Source: Owenia fusiformis (lineage: Eukaryota; Annelida; Polychaeta; Sabellida; Oweniidae). Taken from it: a stretch of DNA of 64,000 bases. Position numbers and translations under genes: made by a program. This document shows positions 1 through 13,400 of this stretch, in pieces. How positions within the stretch are numbered: position 1 is the first letter of the stretch; the number at the start of each line of letters is the position of its first letter. Where the stretch lies: positions 15,794,822-15,858,821 of the forward strand of contig CAIIXF020000008.1 in the NCBI GenBank assembly GCA_903813345.2, read 5' to 3'. The notes under the pieces are model-generated. The model saw nothing but the letters and a program-made list of their open reading frames with translations, ran no database searches and had not been told where the DNA came from.

Positions 1-1338
1 TATTTCTATTCTAGTTCAGCACCTAGAGTAGATAGGTTTAGTACATTTAGGTTACATATGACTTCTACTTGGTATCATATTGTGTATTTCTATTCTAGTT
101 CAGCACCTAGATTAGATAGGTTAAGTACATTTAGGTTACATATGACTTCTACTTGGTATCATATTGTGTATTTCTATTCTAGTTCAACACCTAGATTAGA
201 TAGGTTAAGTACATTTAGGTTACATATGACTTCTACTTGGTATCACATTGTGTATTTCTATTCTAGTTCAACACCTAGATTAGATAGGTTAAGTACATTT
301 AGGTTACATATGACTTCTACTTGGTATCATATTGTGTATTTCTATTCTAGTTCAGCACCTAGAGTAGATAGGTTTAGTACATTTAGGTTACATATGACTT
401 CTACTTGGTATCATATTGTGTATTTCTATTCTAGTTCAACACCTAGAGTAGATAGGTTAAGTACATTTAGGTTACATATGACTTCTACTTGGTATCATAT
501 TGTGTATTTCTATTCTAGTTCAACACCTAGATAGGTTAAGTACATTTAGGTTACATATGACTTCTACTTGGTATCATATTGTGTATTTCTATTCTAGTTC
601 AACACCTAGATAGGTTAAGTACATTTAGGTTACATATGACTTCTACTTGGTATCATATTGTGTATTTCTATTCTAGTTCAACACCTAGAGTAGATAGGTT
701 AAGTACATTTAGGTTACATATGACTTCTACTTGGTATCATATTGTGTATTTCTATTCTAGTTCAACACCTAGATAGGTTCAGTACATTTAGGTTACATAT
801 GACTTCTACTTGGTATCATATTGTGTATTTCTATTCTAGTTCAACACCTAGATAGGTTAAGTACATTTAGGTTACATATGACTTCTACTTGGTATCATAT
901 TGTGTATTTCTATTCTAGGTCAACACCTAGATAGGTTAAGTACATTTAGGTTACATATGACTTCTACTTGGTATCATATTGTGTATTTCTATTCTAGTTC
1001 AACACCTAGATAGGTTTAGTACATTTAGGTTACATATGACTTTTACTTGGTATCACATTGTGTATTTCTATTCTAGTTCAACACCTAGAGTGGATAGGTT
1101 TAGTACATTTAGGTTACATATGACTTCTACTTGGTATCATATTGTGTATTTCTATTCTAGGTCAACACCTAGAGTAGATAGGTTAAGTACATTTAGGTTA
1201 CATATGACTTCTACTTGGTATCATATTGTGTATTTTTATTCTAGTTCAACACCTAGAGTAGATAGGTTAAGTACATTTAGGTTACATATGACTTCTACTT
1301 GGTATCATATTATGTATTTCTATTCTAGGTCAACACCT
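1..1338 (+). repeat. 84/79-bp minisatellite ending in a BIRC6 splice acceptor
   Basis: Seventeen copies of the same start motif (TATTTCTATTCTAG) occur at 1, 85, 169, 253, 337, 421, 505, 584, 663, 747, 826, 905, 984, 1063, 1147, 1231 and 1315. Ten periods are 84 bp and six are 79 bp; the short units lack 5 nt after CACCTAG. Units are nearly identical, so the array is young or homogenised. The last copy supplies the AG (1327-1328) in front of the first BIRC6 exon, and about 10 nt of that exon's start (GTCAACACCT) are also present in the units. The array is open to the left edge, so its full size is unknown. Because 84 is a multiple of three, long open frames run through it; they are repeat artefacts, not a protein. 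Confidence 0.95.
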
Positions 1339-1466
1339 GCCTTCTGATCTTACCCTAGCCCAGTTGCTCACCCTTCTACACAACAAGGGTCACCCACAAG
1401 GCTCCATGTGCCTTGACTTTGCACTCAAATTGAAATCAAAGCGTGGAAAATCTTCCTTAGATCCTG
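1329..1466 (+). CDS. BIRC6: BIRC6 exon a (first seen in window)
   Basis: Encodes spliced residues 1-45 plus the first base of codon 46. The peptide runs from [14 protein letters not shown] through [13 protein letters not shown] to [11 protein letters not shown], a scaffold segment. The acceptor is TATTCTAG at 1321-1328, which is itself the last unit of the 84-bp array. The donor is CCTG|GTGAGT. The frame is fixed by the next exon: G|AA joins to give Glu. The upstream exon is outside the window, so the first two bases complete an unseen codon. Confidence 0.85.
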
Positions 1467-4400
1467 GTGAGTAGAACTATATGTATTGATGTATTTTTCA
1501 GAATATTTCAGTTCAAGAATCAGAAATTGAACCTACAACCTCTTTTGAAATGTTGAATTTGAAAGTAACGACAGAGTTCTATGAGAAATATGTCAAAATC
1601 TAAAACATCTTGAAAAGAAAAAATGTAACTTAAAAAATGATCATTACTTAACATTGAAATTCAAGAGAAATCTAGGATTTGTGGTTGACGGGGAAGTTAA
1701 TGATGAAATATCATGGATATATTCAGAATGGCAATAAAGTAAAATTAATTATCCCACCGAACGAAGTTCGAGGGGGATATAGAAAAGCCGTCCGTCCGTC
1801 CGTTCGTCCGTCCGTCCGTTCCTCCGTCCGTCCGTTCGTGTGTCCGGGCAATAACTCAAATACCGGTTGACAGATTTTATTCAAATTTTATAGGCTTATG
1901 CCTTATGGGTGTAGGACCTCTGCTCGAGAAGGAATTTTCAATATGGCCACCAAATTCAAAATGGCGGCCATTTTTCCGAAAAAATATAATCTTTGATAAC
2001 TCAAATACTAGTGGATGGATTTGGTTCAAATTTTATATGCTGTTGCCTGAGTACAAAGGAGCCTTGCTCAAGAAGACATTTTCAAGATGGCCACCATGTT
2101 TAAAAATGGCGGCCATTTTTCGGAAAAAATACTATCTTTGATAACTCAATTACGAGTGGATGGATTTGGTTCAAATTTTATATGCCGTTGCTTGGGTACA
2201 AAGGAGCCTTGCTCAAGAAGACATTTTCAAGATGGCCACCATATTTCAAAATGGCGGCCATTTTTTTTGTAAAAAACGTTATGTTTGATAACTCAAATAC
2301 CATCAAATGGATTTGGTTCAAATTTTACATGCTGATGCCTAGGGACATAGGAGCTCTGCTCGAGAAGGGATTTTCAAGATGGCAGCTAAATTTCAAAATG
2401 GCCACCATTTTTCATAAAAGAACGTAACCTTTGATAACTCAAATACCAGTTGATGGGTTTAGTTCAAGTTCTATATGCTGATGCCTAGAGACAAAGAAGT
2501 TCTACTCAAGAAAATATTTTCAAGATGGCCACTGAATTTCAAAATGGCCGCCATTTTTCGTAAAAAAAACACGTAATCATTAATAACTCAAATACCAGTG
2601 GATGGATTTGATTCCAATAACATGCTGATATTTAGGGAAAAAGGAGATCTGCTTTAGAAGAAATTTCAAAGGAATCAGCTGAATTTCAAAATGGCTGGCA
2701 TTTTTCATAGAAAAAGTTAATCTTTGATAACTCAAATACCATTGGACGGATTTACTTCAAATTTTATATTCTGATGCCTAGAGATAAAGGAGTTCTGCTT
2801 GAGAAGAAATTTTCAAGGTGGCTGCTATTTATCGAAATCTCCGCCATTTTTCATTAAACATGTAATCATTATCCTTGATAACCCAAGTACCAGTTGACGG
2901 ATTTGGATTAAATTGAATATGATGATGCCTTGGGACATAGGAGCTCTGCTAAGGAAGAAATTTAAATATGACAGCTGAATTTCAAAATGGCAACCATGAT
3001 TAATTTTGATAATTCAAATACCAGTATTTATCAAAACATGTTTTGTTCGGTGGGATTTGCTACTCCGTGGAGTTGCTGTTTTTCTAGTTGTATATCATTT
3101 AAGTAACACCCTCGACATAGACGGGTATGCTATCTAGGATTGGTTGTTATTTAGAGAAGGTCATTGCGAGACACCCTGTATATGATCAGAATACCAATAA
3201 AGCGCTATATATAATTGTGTGTTATTTCAGAAACACCTTCAAGCAGTGATTCAAGTGAATTGAGTGACTCTGATCAGGAACCTATACCAGACTCAGTCCT
3301 GTTAGACACCACACCCTTTGCCTCTCCCCTACAGGTGTTTGCCAGTCTAGGGGGCCTTGCCCTCTTAGCAGAGCATCTTCCTTTACTTTACCCTGAGATT
3401 ACCCGCCAGGTCAGCCCGCCTAACTCCAGCAAGGAAGTAGGTGGCAGCACTGTACCTGGGAGCGACTGGGTCACCGTGGAATCATCAGATGACATCTATG
3501 AGGAGATTTATGAACCCATACCTACGAGCACTCATGCTAAAACAACGAGGCACGCTACACCGACACTGCCAACGATTCCACCTCACAGCTTGGTGGCGTT
3601 TGGTCTGTTCCTGAGGCTCCCTGGCTATGCTGATGTGCTTCTTAAGGAACGGAAGAAGGCACAGTGTTTACTTAGACTAGTTCTGGGAGTCACAGATGAT
3701 GGGGATGGAGGTGAGATAATAGCTTCAATGTTATTTCAAGAAATAAAGGTTACCTACAGAGTGTGGGTGTGTGACATCACATATTTACTGGCCTAAAAGC
3801 CTAGAGCCAAAAAAATACCATGGCAATTTGGTCAAAAATCAGTTTTTGCAGTCATTCTGAAGTCCTGTAAGACACAGCCTGTTTAAAAGGACTTTAATAT
3901 GCAGCGTGTTGAAAAACAGTGCAGGGATGTGTCATTCAACTTCTTTGGTTTACCACATATTGTTTTTTCATCAACAAGAAACATCTTGAACTGTCAGTGT
4001 CCTATCTATTTCAGGCCACATACTGAGCTCTCCCATAGCTACTTCCTTACCAACGTTACCATTCCACGTCCTTAAGACTTTGTTTGACACGTCTCCATTG
4101 ACAACGGATGACGGGGTGCTGCTGAGGCGTATGGCACTGGACATAGGGGCTCTTCATCTAATCCTAGCTTGCCTGTCAGTCCTTAGTCACCAGGGACCCA
4201 GGACTCCTATACCTGGATTCCATCAAGAGGTTAGTGAAGTCTTGTATCAAGCCCTTGTGTATGTATTGAACTTTGATTAACATTGTAGAAATTCTGTTAT
4301 GTCCACTAAAGTTTCATATCCATTGGTTCAGAGATTCATACAATGTAATGCTAAATAGCAACGCCTGGACATTGGAAAAGATTTCCCTCTGAATTTAAAT

Positions 4401-7400
4401 CTAGCATCATATTGTAGTAAATGTATGTTATCTGGAGATAGATTCTCAAGTCCCATTGGGTTAAAGAGACCTATTCCCACCGCCCTAGCGCAGGGTTTAA
4501 TCTTAACAATTCTACTGTATACATATCTTTTATTGACTCTTAAACATGTCAGTCTATGTAACATGGAAATTTGTTTGATTACATAGATTATCCTCGCTGC
4601 TACACAAGCTGCAATGACTGTATCTAATAATAATGGAGCTCCTACCAACAAGCCAGAGCTGGAGAAGGGACAGCATTACTGGGCCAAGGGGACAGGGTTC
4701 GGCACTGGTTCTACTAGCTCCAGCTGGGACGCCGAACAAGCCTTGTTGAGACAGCGCAGCGAAGAGGAACATGTTACATGTCTTTTACAGGTAAGTGTGC
4801 TGTTTATTTCATATGAGATGATATTTTTTGTTGAACATTGTTGAGTCTATCTTGTCAGGTTTTGCTTTGAGATTAACACTGGGTGCCTATTTATTGAGAT
4901 TTATAAAGCCAGTTAAAATCAATTGAGGGGATCAAGAGTTTTCGGGAAAGGAGCTGTTGGATATAAGATGCAGAACTAACAGCACTAACACACGGGAAAA
5001 ATAATGGAGTTTGCAAAATTCTATGATTTTAGTGGTACTCATCCCGTACACAAGCCCCTCAATTCACCCATATTTCTAGTATCTTTTATGATATTTGTTA
5101 TGTTTCGCTTGCAGGTTTTTGCTAGTTATGTGTGGCCCCAAACAGATGAGACAAAGTCTGCGGAGGTAGGACGAGAACCTGTGGGTCACTCTGAGAACTC
5201 TGGTATCCCTGACAACCTACCAGAGTTGCTATCTCAATCGTGCCTGGTGCCAGCCATATCCTCATACCTCAGGAATGACTCTGGTGAGACTAAAAATTGA
5301 TTGTAATTTACACAAATCAATGAATGTGTTTATTTGTATGGCAGTTTGAGCTTGCAATAAACACAGACTTTTAACTTTTACCTTTTGGATTTAGTTAATA
5401 TTCATAAGAGGCTCACTGTTTTGCACTAGAATTTAGACATACTTTTGTGGAGAACAATGTATAGAAAATTTGAACTTGTATTTGTAGTGTTAGACATGGC
5501 CCGCCATGTTCCCCTGTACCGAGCCTTACTAGAGTTGCTAAGAGCGATATCATCTTGCACAGTCCTTGTGCCCCTCCTCCTTCCCCTGGATGATGTTGCT
5601 AGTGACAACTCGACATCTATTGCCAGTCTGCTGATGAAAATGAAGGGATGTGTGGATACATATGCAAGCAGGCTCAAGTAAGAGGCAACACATATAAAAT
5701 ATTACATTGATGTTCAAATGTTGTTAACTATTATGTAGTTAAAAACTGTGATACAAACACTGCCAACATCAGAAGATTAAAATTGAAGCACATTTTCTAA
5801 ACATGAGAATTGACTACAAAAACTATTAAGTGAATTATTTGTGCATTTCTGTTTAATGTTGAATTAACATTTTTTCAGGGGTGGTAATAGTAAGAAAGGA
5901 AAAGATGGGAAAGAAGAGGATGATGAGAATGAAGGGCTAGCTCTGCTGATTCCTGATATTCAGCAGACGGCAAATATTGTTTATGCTTCTTCCGAGAAAT
6001 GTCGCAAAAAGTCTGAGTCGGACATGGATGATTCAGATGAGTCAGATGCCAAGGGAGCATCGAGTGCTGATGTTTCACTTGATCAAAGATATCTGACTAC
6101 AATCAAAGAACTACAGTTTGGTAAATGAATTATTCTGTACTTATATTTTACAGCTGGATTTTAACCTTTGATCTAAGTATGTAAGATGTTGCTCTATTTT
6201 AATTGACCAAAAGTTTAATTGAATTTTTGTCTGCAAGTAATACGCTTCCAGTTATACCCGCAGTCACCACCAGTTCAGCCCACTATTAATCATAACTGAC
6301 CTTAACCTAACTTCAACCTTATTGGTCGAACCAAATGTGCTGTCTTGCCGACGCCAGCCACTATACAATTTAAAAAACAAATGTTACTGTTTAACTCCAG
6401 ATACGTGTGAGATGGTGACAGATGATGACAGTGGGGCGCTTAAATTTGTCACACCCCACCATTACCAGCCAAATGTTAAAGCAGCAGGTACTGTAAATAA
6501 CGCAGCACGGTCACGTCGTCTTGCCCAGGAGGCCGTCACACTCTCTACGTCGCTTCCTCTCTCCTACAGCAGTAGTGTCTTCGTCAGATGTGACGAGGAG
6601 AGACTGGACATTATGAAAGTAAGTACTGTATAACATGCCTAGTATCACATGATTATTGATTACAGTATTATTACTTAGTGTTTCCATGAAATTCCTTTTA
6701 GGATAAAATTTCTTCTATTTCATACATGAACACAATTTTTTATCAGAACTTAAAGTTATGTTGTTTACTTATTTTCCTGTGTTCAGTTTCTCTTGATATC
6801 AATAGTTGATGATAAATCTCCATTGACACAGTGTTTAAAAATCGTTAAAAGTTGATTTACTCTTTTAAGGGGCACATTTTAATTTTGATATATTCCAGCT
6901 ACAGGCCAATATAATTTTACTTTAATTAAATTGGACGATGAATCAAGAAATGTGATTTTTCTTACTATTAATATTATTATTTAGTCTGAGCAAAGCCACT
7001 AATGTCATCCATTTATCCATCTACGAGGCAAATCATTCGTTTTGTAAAATTATCTTCTTTGAAACAATTATCCACATCACCCAGTGCCTCGATTATTTGA
7101 TTCTGTGGTTACATTCTGCATCTTTCCTTCCTGTTTCATATTAGGACATGAATTATCATGTATAGACATAATTTCGTGACATGATTTCATTTTTTCAAAA
7201 GTATATGTAAGTACATGTGTTGCCATTTATAGACATAATTTCATAGCATGATTTCATTTCATGTTTTAAAAGTACATCTAAGCACATGTATAATCCCAAC
7301 GAACTAAGTACAGTAGGGATATAGGGAAGCCATCAGTCAGTCCGTCCGGATTTTTTTCATATTTGTATAATATGTGAAGTTTTACGCAAAATAATTTTTT

Positions 7401-10400
7401 CAAGATGGTCGTCACTTTAAAAGTGGCTGGAATTTTTCCCAATAATAAATATTATTGTTTGAAATTTTGATAGTATTTTCACAAAATCTATCTTTTCCAC
7501 ATTTATTCTGTGTTTGGCAGCCTGACCACCAGGAGCCATGAATCAGGAAAACAGGAATTTTTGTTAATTTTGAGATCTTTCTGAAGTATAGCTTTATTAT
7601 ACTCAAATGAAAGGTAATTTAGAGTTGATTGCAAATATTGTATAATTTTTCTGATTTGGGCCTCTTAAATTTAAAATGGCTGCCGAATGTGTGATTATGC
7701 AATAATTTCCAGATCTATTCAAAATATGGCTACATTGTACTCAAATTGAATGAAATTTAGAGTAGATCACAAGTATGGTATTGTTTTTCTGATTCATGAC
7801 TCAGAAAATTCAAAATGGCTGCCAAGTGCTATTATTACTTCAAGGCCTCATCAAAGTATGGTTACATCATACTATATTAGATCTCAAATATTGTACCTTT
7901 GACTGAATGGTCACCCAAATGCTTAAATGGGTGGAAATTCTGATACAGTGTGTCTTTTAATACCTGCCAATTTAACCAAGGGTAGAGTAAATGGTAAATA
8001 TTACATTGTGACATTTACAGATTCATGAATATAGTGTTCATTGGGATTTGCTACTCTGTGGAGTTGCTAATTTATAGTTTCATTTCATGTTTCAAAACTA
8101 CATATACAGTACAAAGAAGTGATAAATGATTCAAATGTGAAACTTCATCCACATTGTTAATCATTAAGGCGCCAGGCCTAATTTTCACTTTGGAAATACG
8201 ATCCTGAATACATATGAATTCTCTTTTATTCACAAGGCCATTAAAGATAAATTAAATGTTTTTCATTCCTTCGCACATTTTGCAATTCTTTATGAAAAAT
8301 AATAATGTTTCATCACATTTTATCACATCATATCAAGGTAGATCATTCAGAATTAGTGATTTGTTAACATCATAATTTAGCATAGCGTTGAAGCGGCCAC
8401 AGTATTGGGTATTTTGATTAACCTTGTTCCGAATAGAAAAATAACCTCTTTGAGTAATGAAAAATATTTTTGGTGCATCAAATCTGGAAAGTAGAAATAA
8501 ATTTTCCCAGTCATGGCATTTTCCCGTAGAAAAATTGTTTTGTTCAGCTTATAGATGAAACTATTTATCGAGTTGGCAGCACTCACGTAATTGTCTGTAG
8601 AGTGCATTTGTGTAACCACAACACCGACAACAAGTGCTGGGAAATAATAGATATTAAATAATCTTTCTCGTCCCTATATTGCAGGTGTTAATCACAGGTC
8701 CAGTAGATACCCCATATGCCAATGGATGCTTTGAGTTTGATGTATTCTTTCCCCAAGACTACCCCAACTCACCTCCTCTCATCAACTTGGAGACCACAGG
8801 CAACCATTCAATACGGTTCAACCCTAATCTATACAATGATGGCAAGGTATGTGTGACCATTTATCTATACAATGATGACAAGGTATGTGTTACCATTTAT
8901 CTATACAATGATGGCAAGGTATGTGTTACTATTTATCTATACAATGATGGTAAGGTATATGTTACCATTTATCTATAGTATAATGGCAATGTATGTGTTA
9001 CCATTTATCTATACACTGATGGCAAGGTATGTGTTACTATTTATCTATACAATGTCGAAGGTATGTGTTACCATTTATCTATACAATGATGGCAAGGTAT
9101 GTGTTACCATTTATCTATACAATGATGGCAAGGTATGTGTTACCATTTATCTATACAATGATGGCAAGGTATGTGTTACCATTTATCTATACAATGATTT
9201 CAAGGTATGTGTTACCATTTATCTATACAATGATGGCAAGGTATGTGTTACCATTTATCTATACAATGATGGCAAGGTATGTGTTACCATTTAAAGCAGT
9301 GCCCTTCATATTGATATACAACATATGTCAAAATATCAAATTTTGACTAATCAATTGCTTGGTAGAGAAGGAGTAAAAAGGAAGGTTTGGTTTCATCATA
9401 GAAAAACATTGAACTTGAGTTTGTACTAGTTTCACATCAATGTTCAAGAGAGATGAGTGTCTTGTTATATTAGCTTATTAAAGATCATGTAAACTTAATC
9501 TGACTATTAGTTCTGTAGAAATGTAATCTGATGCATGTCTGTGCGTGTTATAACGTCATGGTAGCTAAGGTGTCATGTGTCGTTCAGTATTCATTAAATT
9601 CATTTTATATTGTATATAACATGAATACATTGGATGTCCCTAAAATTAGCAGTTTTTTCCAAGCAGAAATGCTTTTGTGTATTTATTCCAATTATATCGC
9701 CATCACTACTTAATAAACCTTTCCTTTAATGCATGTTTAGTTGAATGTAGTGCATTTTGTTCATAAGTCAATTTACAGTTACATGACTCCAACTCTGCAT
9801 ATGTGGTCCGAGATATTTTGATTATCCCCAAGGCCAATATAACTGCCCAAGGGCAGTAGGTTCTTAGGGTAGATATATTATATTGACCAAGGGATTATCC
9901 CTATAATCTGAACCGACTATTAGGAAGGTCTGTTTATCTCATATACCCTTGTTGTATCTATTCATCTGGTTCACATTGTTCATTCCTGAGTTCAGAAAAT
10001 TTCACCTTTAGAAACACTTAAAATATTTATTTTCAGTTTTTATGTCACTGCCAGAAGTGGAGTTTGTAGCAAATGGCAGGTGGTGACATTTTGCATGTAA
10101 ATGCCATGCGTTTTCTTGGCTGTGACCAGAAAAAAAATTCCAGGGGGGCTCACTTGTGACAATTTTGGTCCAAAAATGGCCAAAATCTCTTAAAAAGTGC
10201 TCAGAATGGTTAATAACTGCATGATTTTGCTCAAACACATCGAACCCCCCTGGCTACGGGCCTGCCTGTTATATTCACAGGGGCTTGTCTGGAGGCGTCG
10301 GGCAAGCCCTCCGATGAGTCTACTGCTTATTAATAGTAAAAAGGGTGGTCGGTTCTGATGCTACCTGAAATTTGTAGAAAATGATTGTTTATAAGTTGTT

Positions 10401-13400
10401 AGATATATCAAGTAAAAATATATGGAATCCTTTCAATAATCGACATGCTGATTCAAACAACACTACAGAGTAAACTTACCTAAAATGGTAGCAATCAATC
10501 AACTAGTTGCTGAGATGTGTGAAGAACATGTAAGGAAGTGATTAAATTTAATTGAAAATGCAAAACACGACAATTTTCACCCTCAAATTGTTAGCTCCAG
10601 AGTCGATTTCTTCCCAAAGACACGTCCACTGTTAAAAAATGGTAGTTCCTAGAGTTGTTTGTTTCCTTAGGTTTATTCCCGTATATTATTTTTAACGAAG
10701 GACAGCCTATAACGACTGCTATATGCAAAAAGATGCATGAAATTAAGTTTCGAAACTGAAAGTTGAAAAATGGCGACTTTCCCGTGTTCTATGCGCATGC
10801 GCAGCGCATGCGCAGCGCATGCGCAAAAATGAAAGTATTTCATTCCCACAATTCAGAAGGATTCGAATTACTTTTCGGCGGTTGGTTCGGTTATACTTAG
10901 ATACCAAATGAAAGATTATTGCCAATGAGGAATGGAAAACGTATTTCGAAGATGAGAGTTATTTGTTTTATCACTTAATGAAAATATTTCTGCAATATTA
11001 GGTGCATCATGGAAAGGGACTGCTGTGAAATAATGAACGCAAGTGACATCTATCTAAAAATATATGTGTAGTTATTGCGCATGCGTTCATATAATATGAA
11101 CTAATCAAATTGCTGGATTGAACGCACCTGCGCATAGAACACGGGAAAGTCGCCATTTTTTATATTGGGTCAGAGTTATGGCCCTTTTACATTCACATGT
11201 GATATCTAGTGTCCATAAGTTGAAACAAAAATGGGAGTGGATCTAATATGTAGGTCATTTACAGCCTTTGAATGGAATTTGCTCAGGAGAGCATTGATTA
11301 GTTGCCCCCTAGCAGTTTAGAAGCATACTTTACTTAATCTCGAGATTATTTATGTCACAGCACATTAGAATTGAAGTGACTTCTAGGAAACAGAAAGTGC
11401 ATTGTAATCAAAAAAGTAATGTGCATATTATGGGCACATTAAGACCAATTTAGGTTATCTTTTCTTGGTTAAACTAGGTCTAAGATACTCTTATATCACC
11501 ATCAAAAGTGCTGACCTTCTTGTAGATGTTGTTCAGCATTCAGTGGTCGGCATTTGTGACAAATGGCAGGTGGTGACATTTTGAATGTTAATGCCTTATA
11601 TATATATATGTTATATATATAAGTTCATTGGTGCACATGTGAGGCATTGTGACCAGTGATGTCATCCTCTCATGTTGTATAAGGCTAATATGTAATGTGT
11701 GACATAATTTGAGATATAGGATATAGTTCTGATTAGTTTATGAAATTGTCTTGATGAAATTGATTATTCTCCTTAATCTAATACTTTCCTGGATCATATA
11801 AGCCATATTTGTAAACTTTCCATATAATGAAGAGAGTAGGCATCAAGCAATGGAGTCTTTGAGTTAATTCTGCGGTGTTGCGGTGAAAATATTATGAAAT
11901 GAAACAGTTATGAAATATGAAAAACAGTTTCAACCAGAAAGTTCTGATGAATGGGCATCACTTGAACTATGAATTTCAATCTCAATAATATATCATATCA
12001 CATAAAATATCAATATCACATTAAATATCAATATCACATAAAATATCAATATCACATCTAGCCTGATTTTTACCACTAGACTGTTATTACATGAACTAAT
12101 AGTTTTGAGCTTGAGGTATGGTGCTTTGGTAGACCGTGGACCAGTGATAGATAGAGGGAAACTTTCCAAAGAAAAACATTAATTGATACACTGAAATAAA
12201 GTCATATGGAAAAAAATTCCAAAAAGTCTTATAAAGTATACCTTTATCTCATAGTAATCAAATATTTCTTTATGAAAATAAATGTATAATACCCACATTA
12301 TTATTTTAGCTTATTGTGTTACCACTAAAAGAAGTGACATATTGTTTTTGTGACGGTGGTTTGCGTTTGAGGTTCAGAGTTTGGTGTCTGTAACAAATGG
12401 CAGGTGGTGACATTTTGCATGTTAATGCCTTGTGGTCTACTATACAGTAACCAATTAGATGTCATACTCAGATAAATTAAATATTAAAAATCTACTTCAA
12501 GATAATATTCTTCATTTACTCGCCATTTAGTAATAATCTTATATTTTTAACCATAAAGGCATTCTGGGTTGAACATTCTAAAACTTGCTTAGAACCCTCA
12601 TACTTCCAAACAAATGTTCGTTCTTAGTTTGGAGCATGCTAGATGTTGATACAATTATTTTGGATCCTAGGCTACTTTTTTGCAGGAGTGTAAATGTTGT
12701 AATGATTCATAGTAGATTCATCCTTGAGAAAAATTTGATCTTGTTGTCTTTGATCTTGTTGACATCTTTTTATTTGTCACTAATCGCTATTTACATTTGA
12801 GATTGCTCTCTAGTTTTTGATAGCCTTAAAACTACCAATTTTTATGACCTGCATTTAGAATTTGACATTTTGTGTTTGTTTCAGGTTTTTTTGTTGTAGA
12901 TTTTACGTAACTTGGTTTTAATTTCAAGAGAAATAAATATAGGACATAGAACTTTTGTACTTTTAAGAGGTCTTCTAGATTACATATCATTCATATTATC
13001 AAGCTGTGTCACCATCTAGTAATATATTAATGGAAATTGAAAATTGCAGATTGTTTTCATACCACTAATGGTTACTTGAGTGATGAAATTATAGGGTATG
13101 ATTATCTTTAATAACTGAGTTTATCATTGTTGTTGTCGATTTATTGCAAAACATGTTATTACCAAATGACTAGTTTTTCATCTTAGAAGGAAGGCTAATA
13201 TAAGGAAATAGGCTGAGGACAAGTCAGATTCTTGGAATTTCTCAATTTCAGAGTTGGGTGGTTAGAAATAGGGATGAAGTTATTCGACTTTGTAACAAGT
13301 AATTGTTTTGTGAGTGAGATAATGGTCTTTTTTATGCAAAACAACAATGTTCCACAATATTGAAGAAGCTTGAGGCTATGTGTGTCTTTATCACACTTTT

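Larger units (their letters stand above)
1467..3230 (+). other. BIRC6 intron after exon a
   Basis: The intron is 1,764 bp. It starts GTGAGT and ends GTTATTTCAG. Most of it (1751-3056) is one repetitive element made of ~145-bp modules, described separately. The 5' 280 bp and the last 175 bp show no recognisable element or gene. Confidence 0.8.

Noticed and set aside
1-1338. CRISPR array
   Set aside because: The units are head-to-tail with no unique spacers, in an intron-bearing animal gene.
58-1347. Long repeated open frames reading MTSTWYHIVYFYSSS-type units
   Set aside because: They follow from the 84-bp period being a multiple of three. They break at every 79-bp unit and are in a different frame from the BIRC6 exon.
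3711-3796. Extension of BIRC6 exon b to the stop at 3796
   Set aside because: A consensus donor at 3711 joins in phase to a strongly conserved exon; the extension has no conserved sequence.
8872-9346. Open frames through the 36-bp array beyond 8978
   Set aside because: Repeat artefacts in shifted frames. Only the first three units continue the BIRC6 frame.
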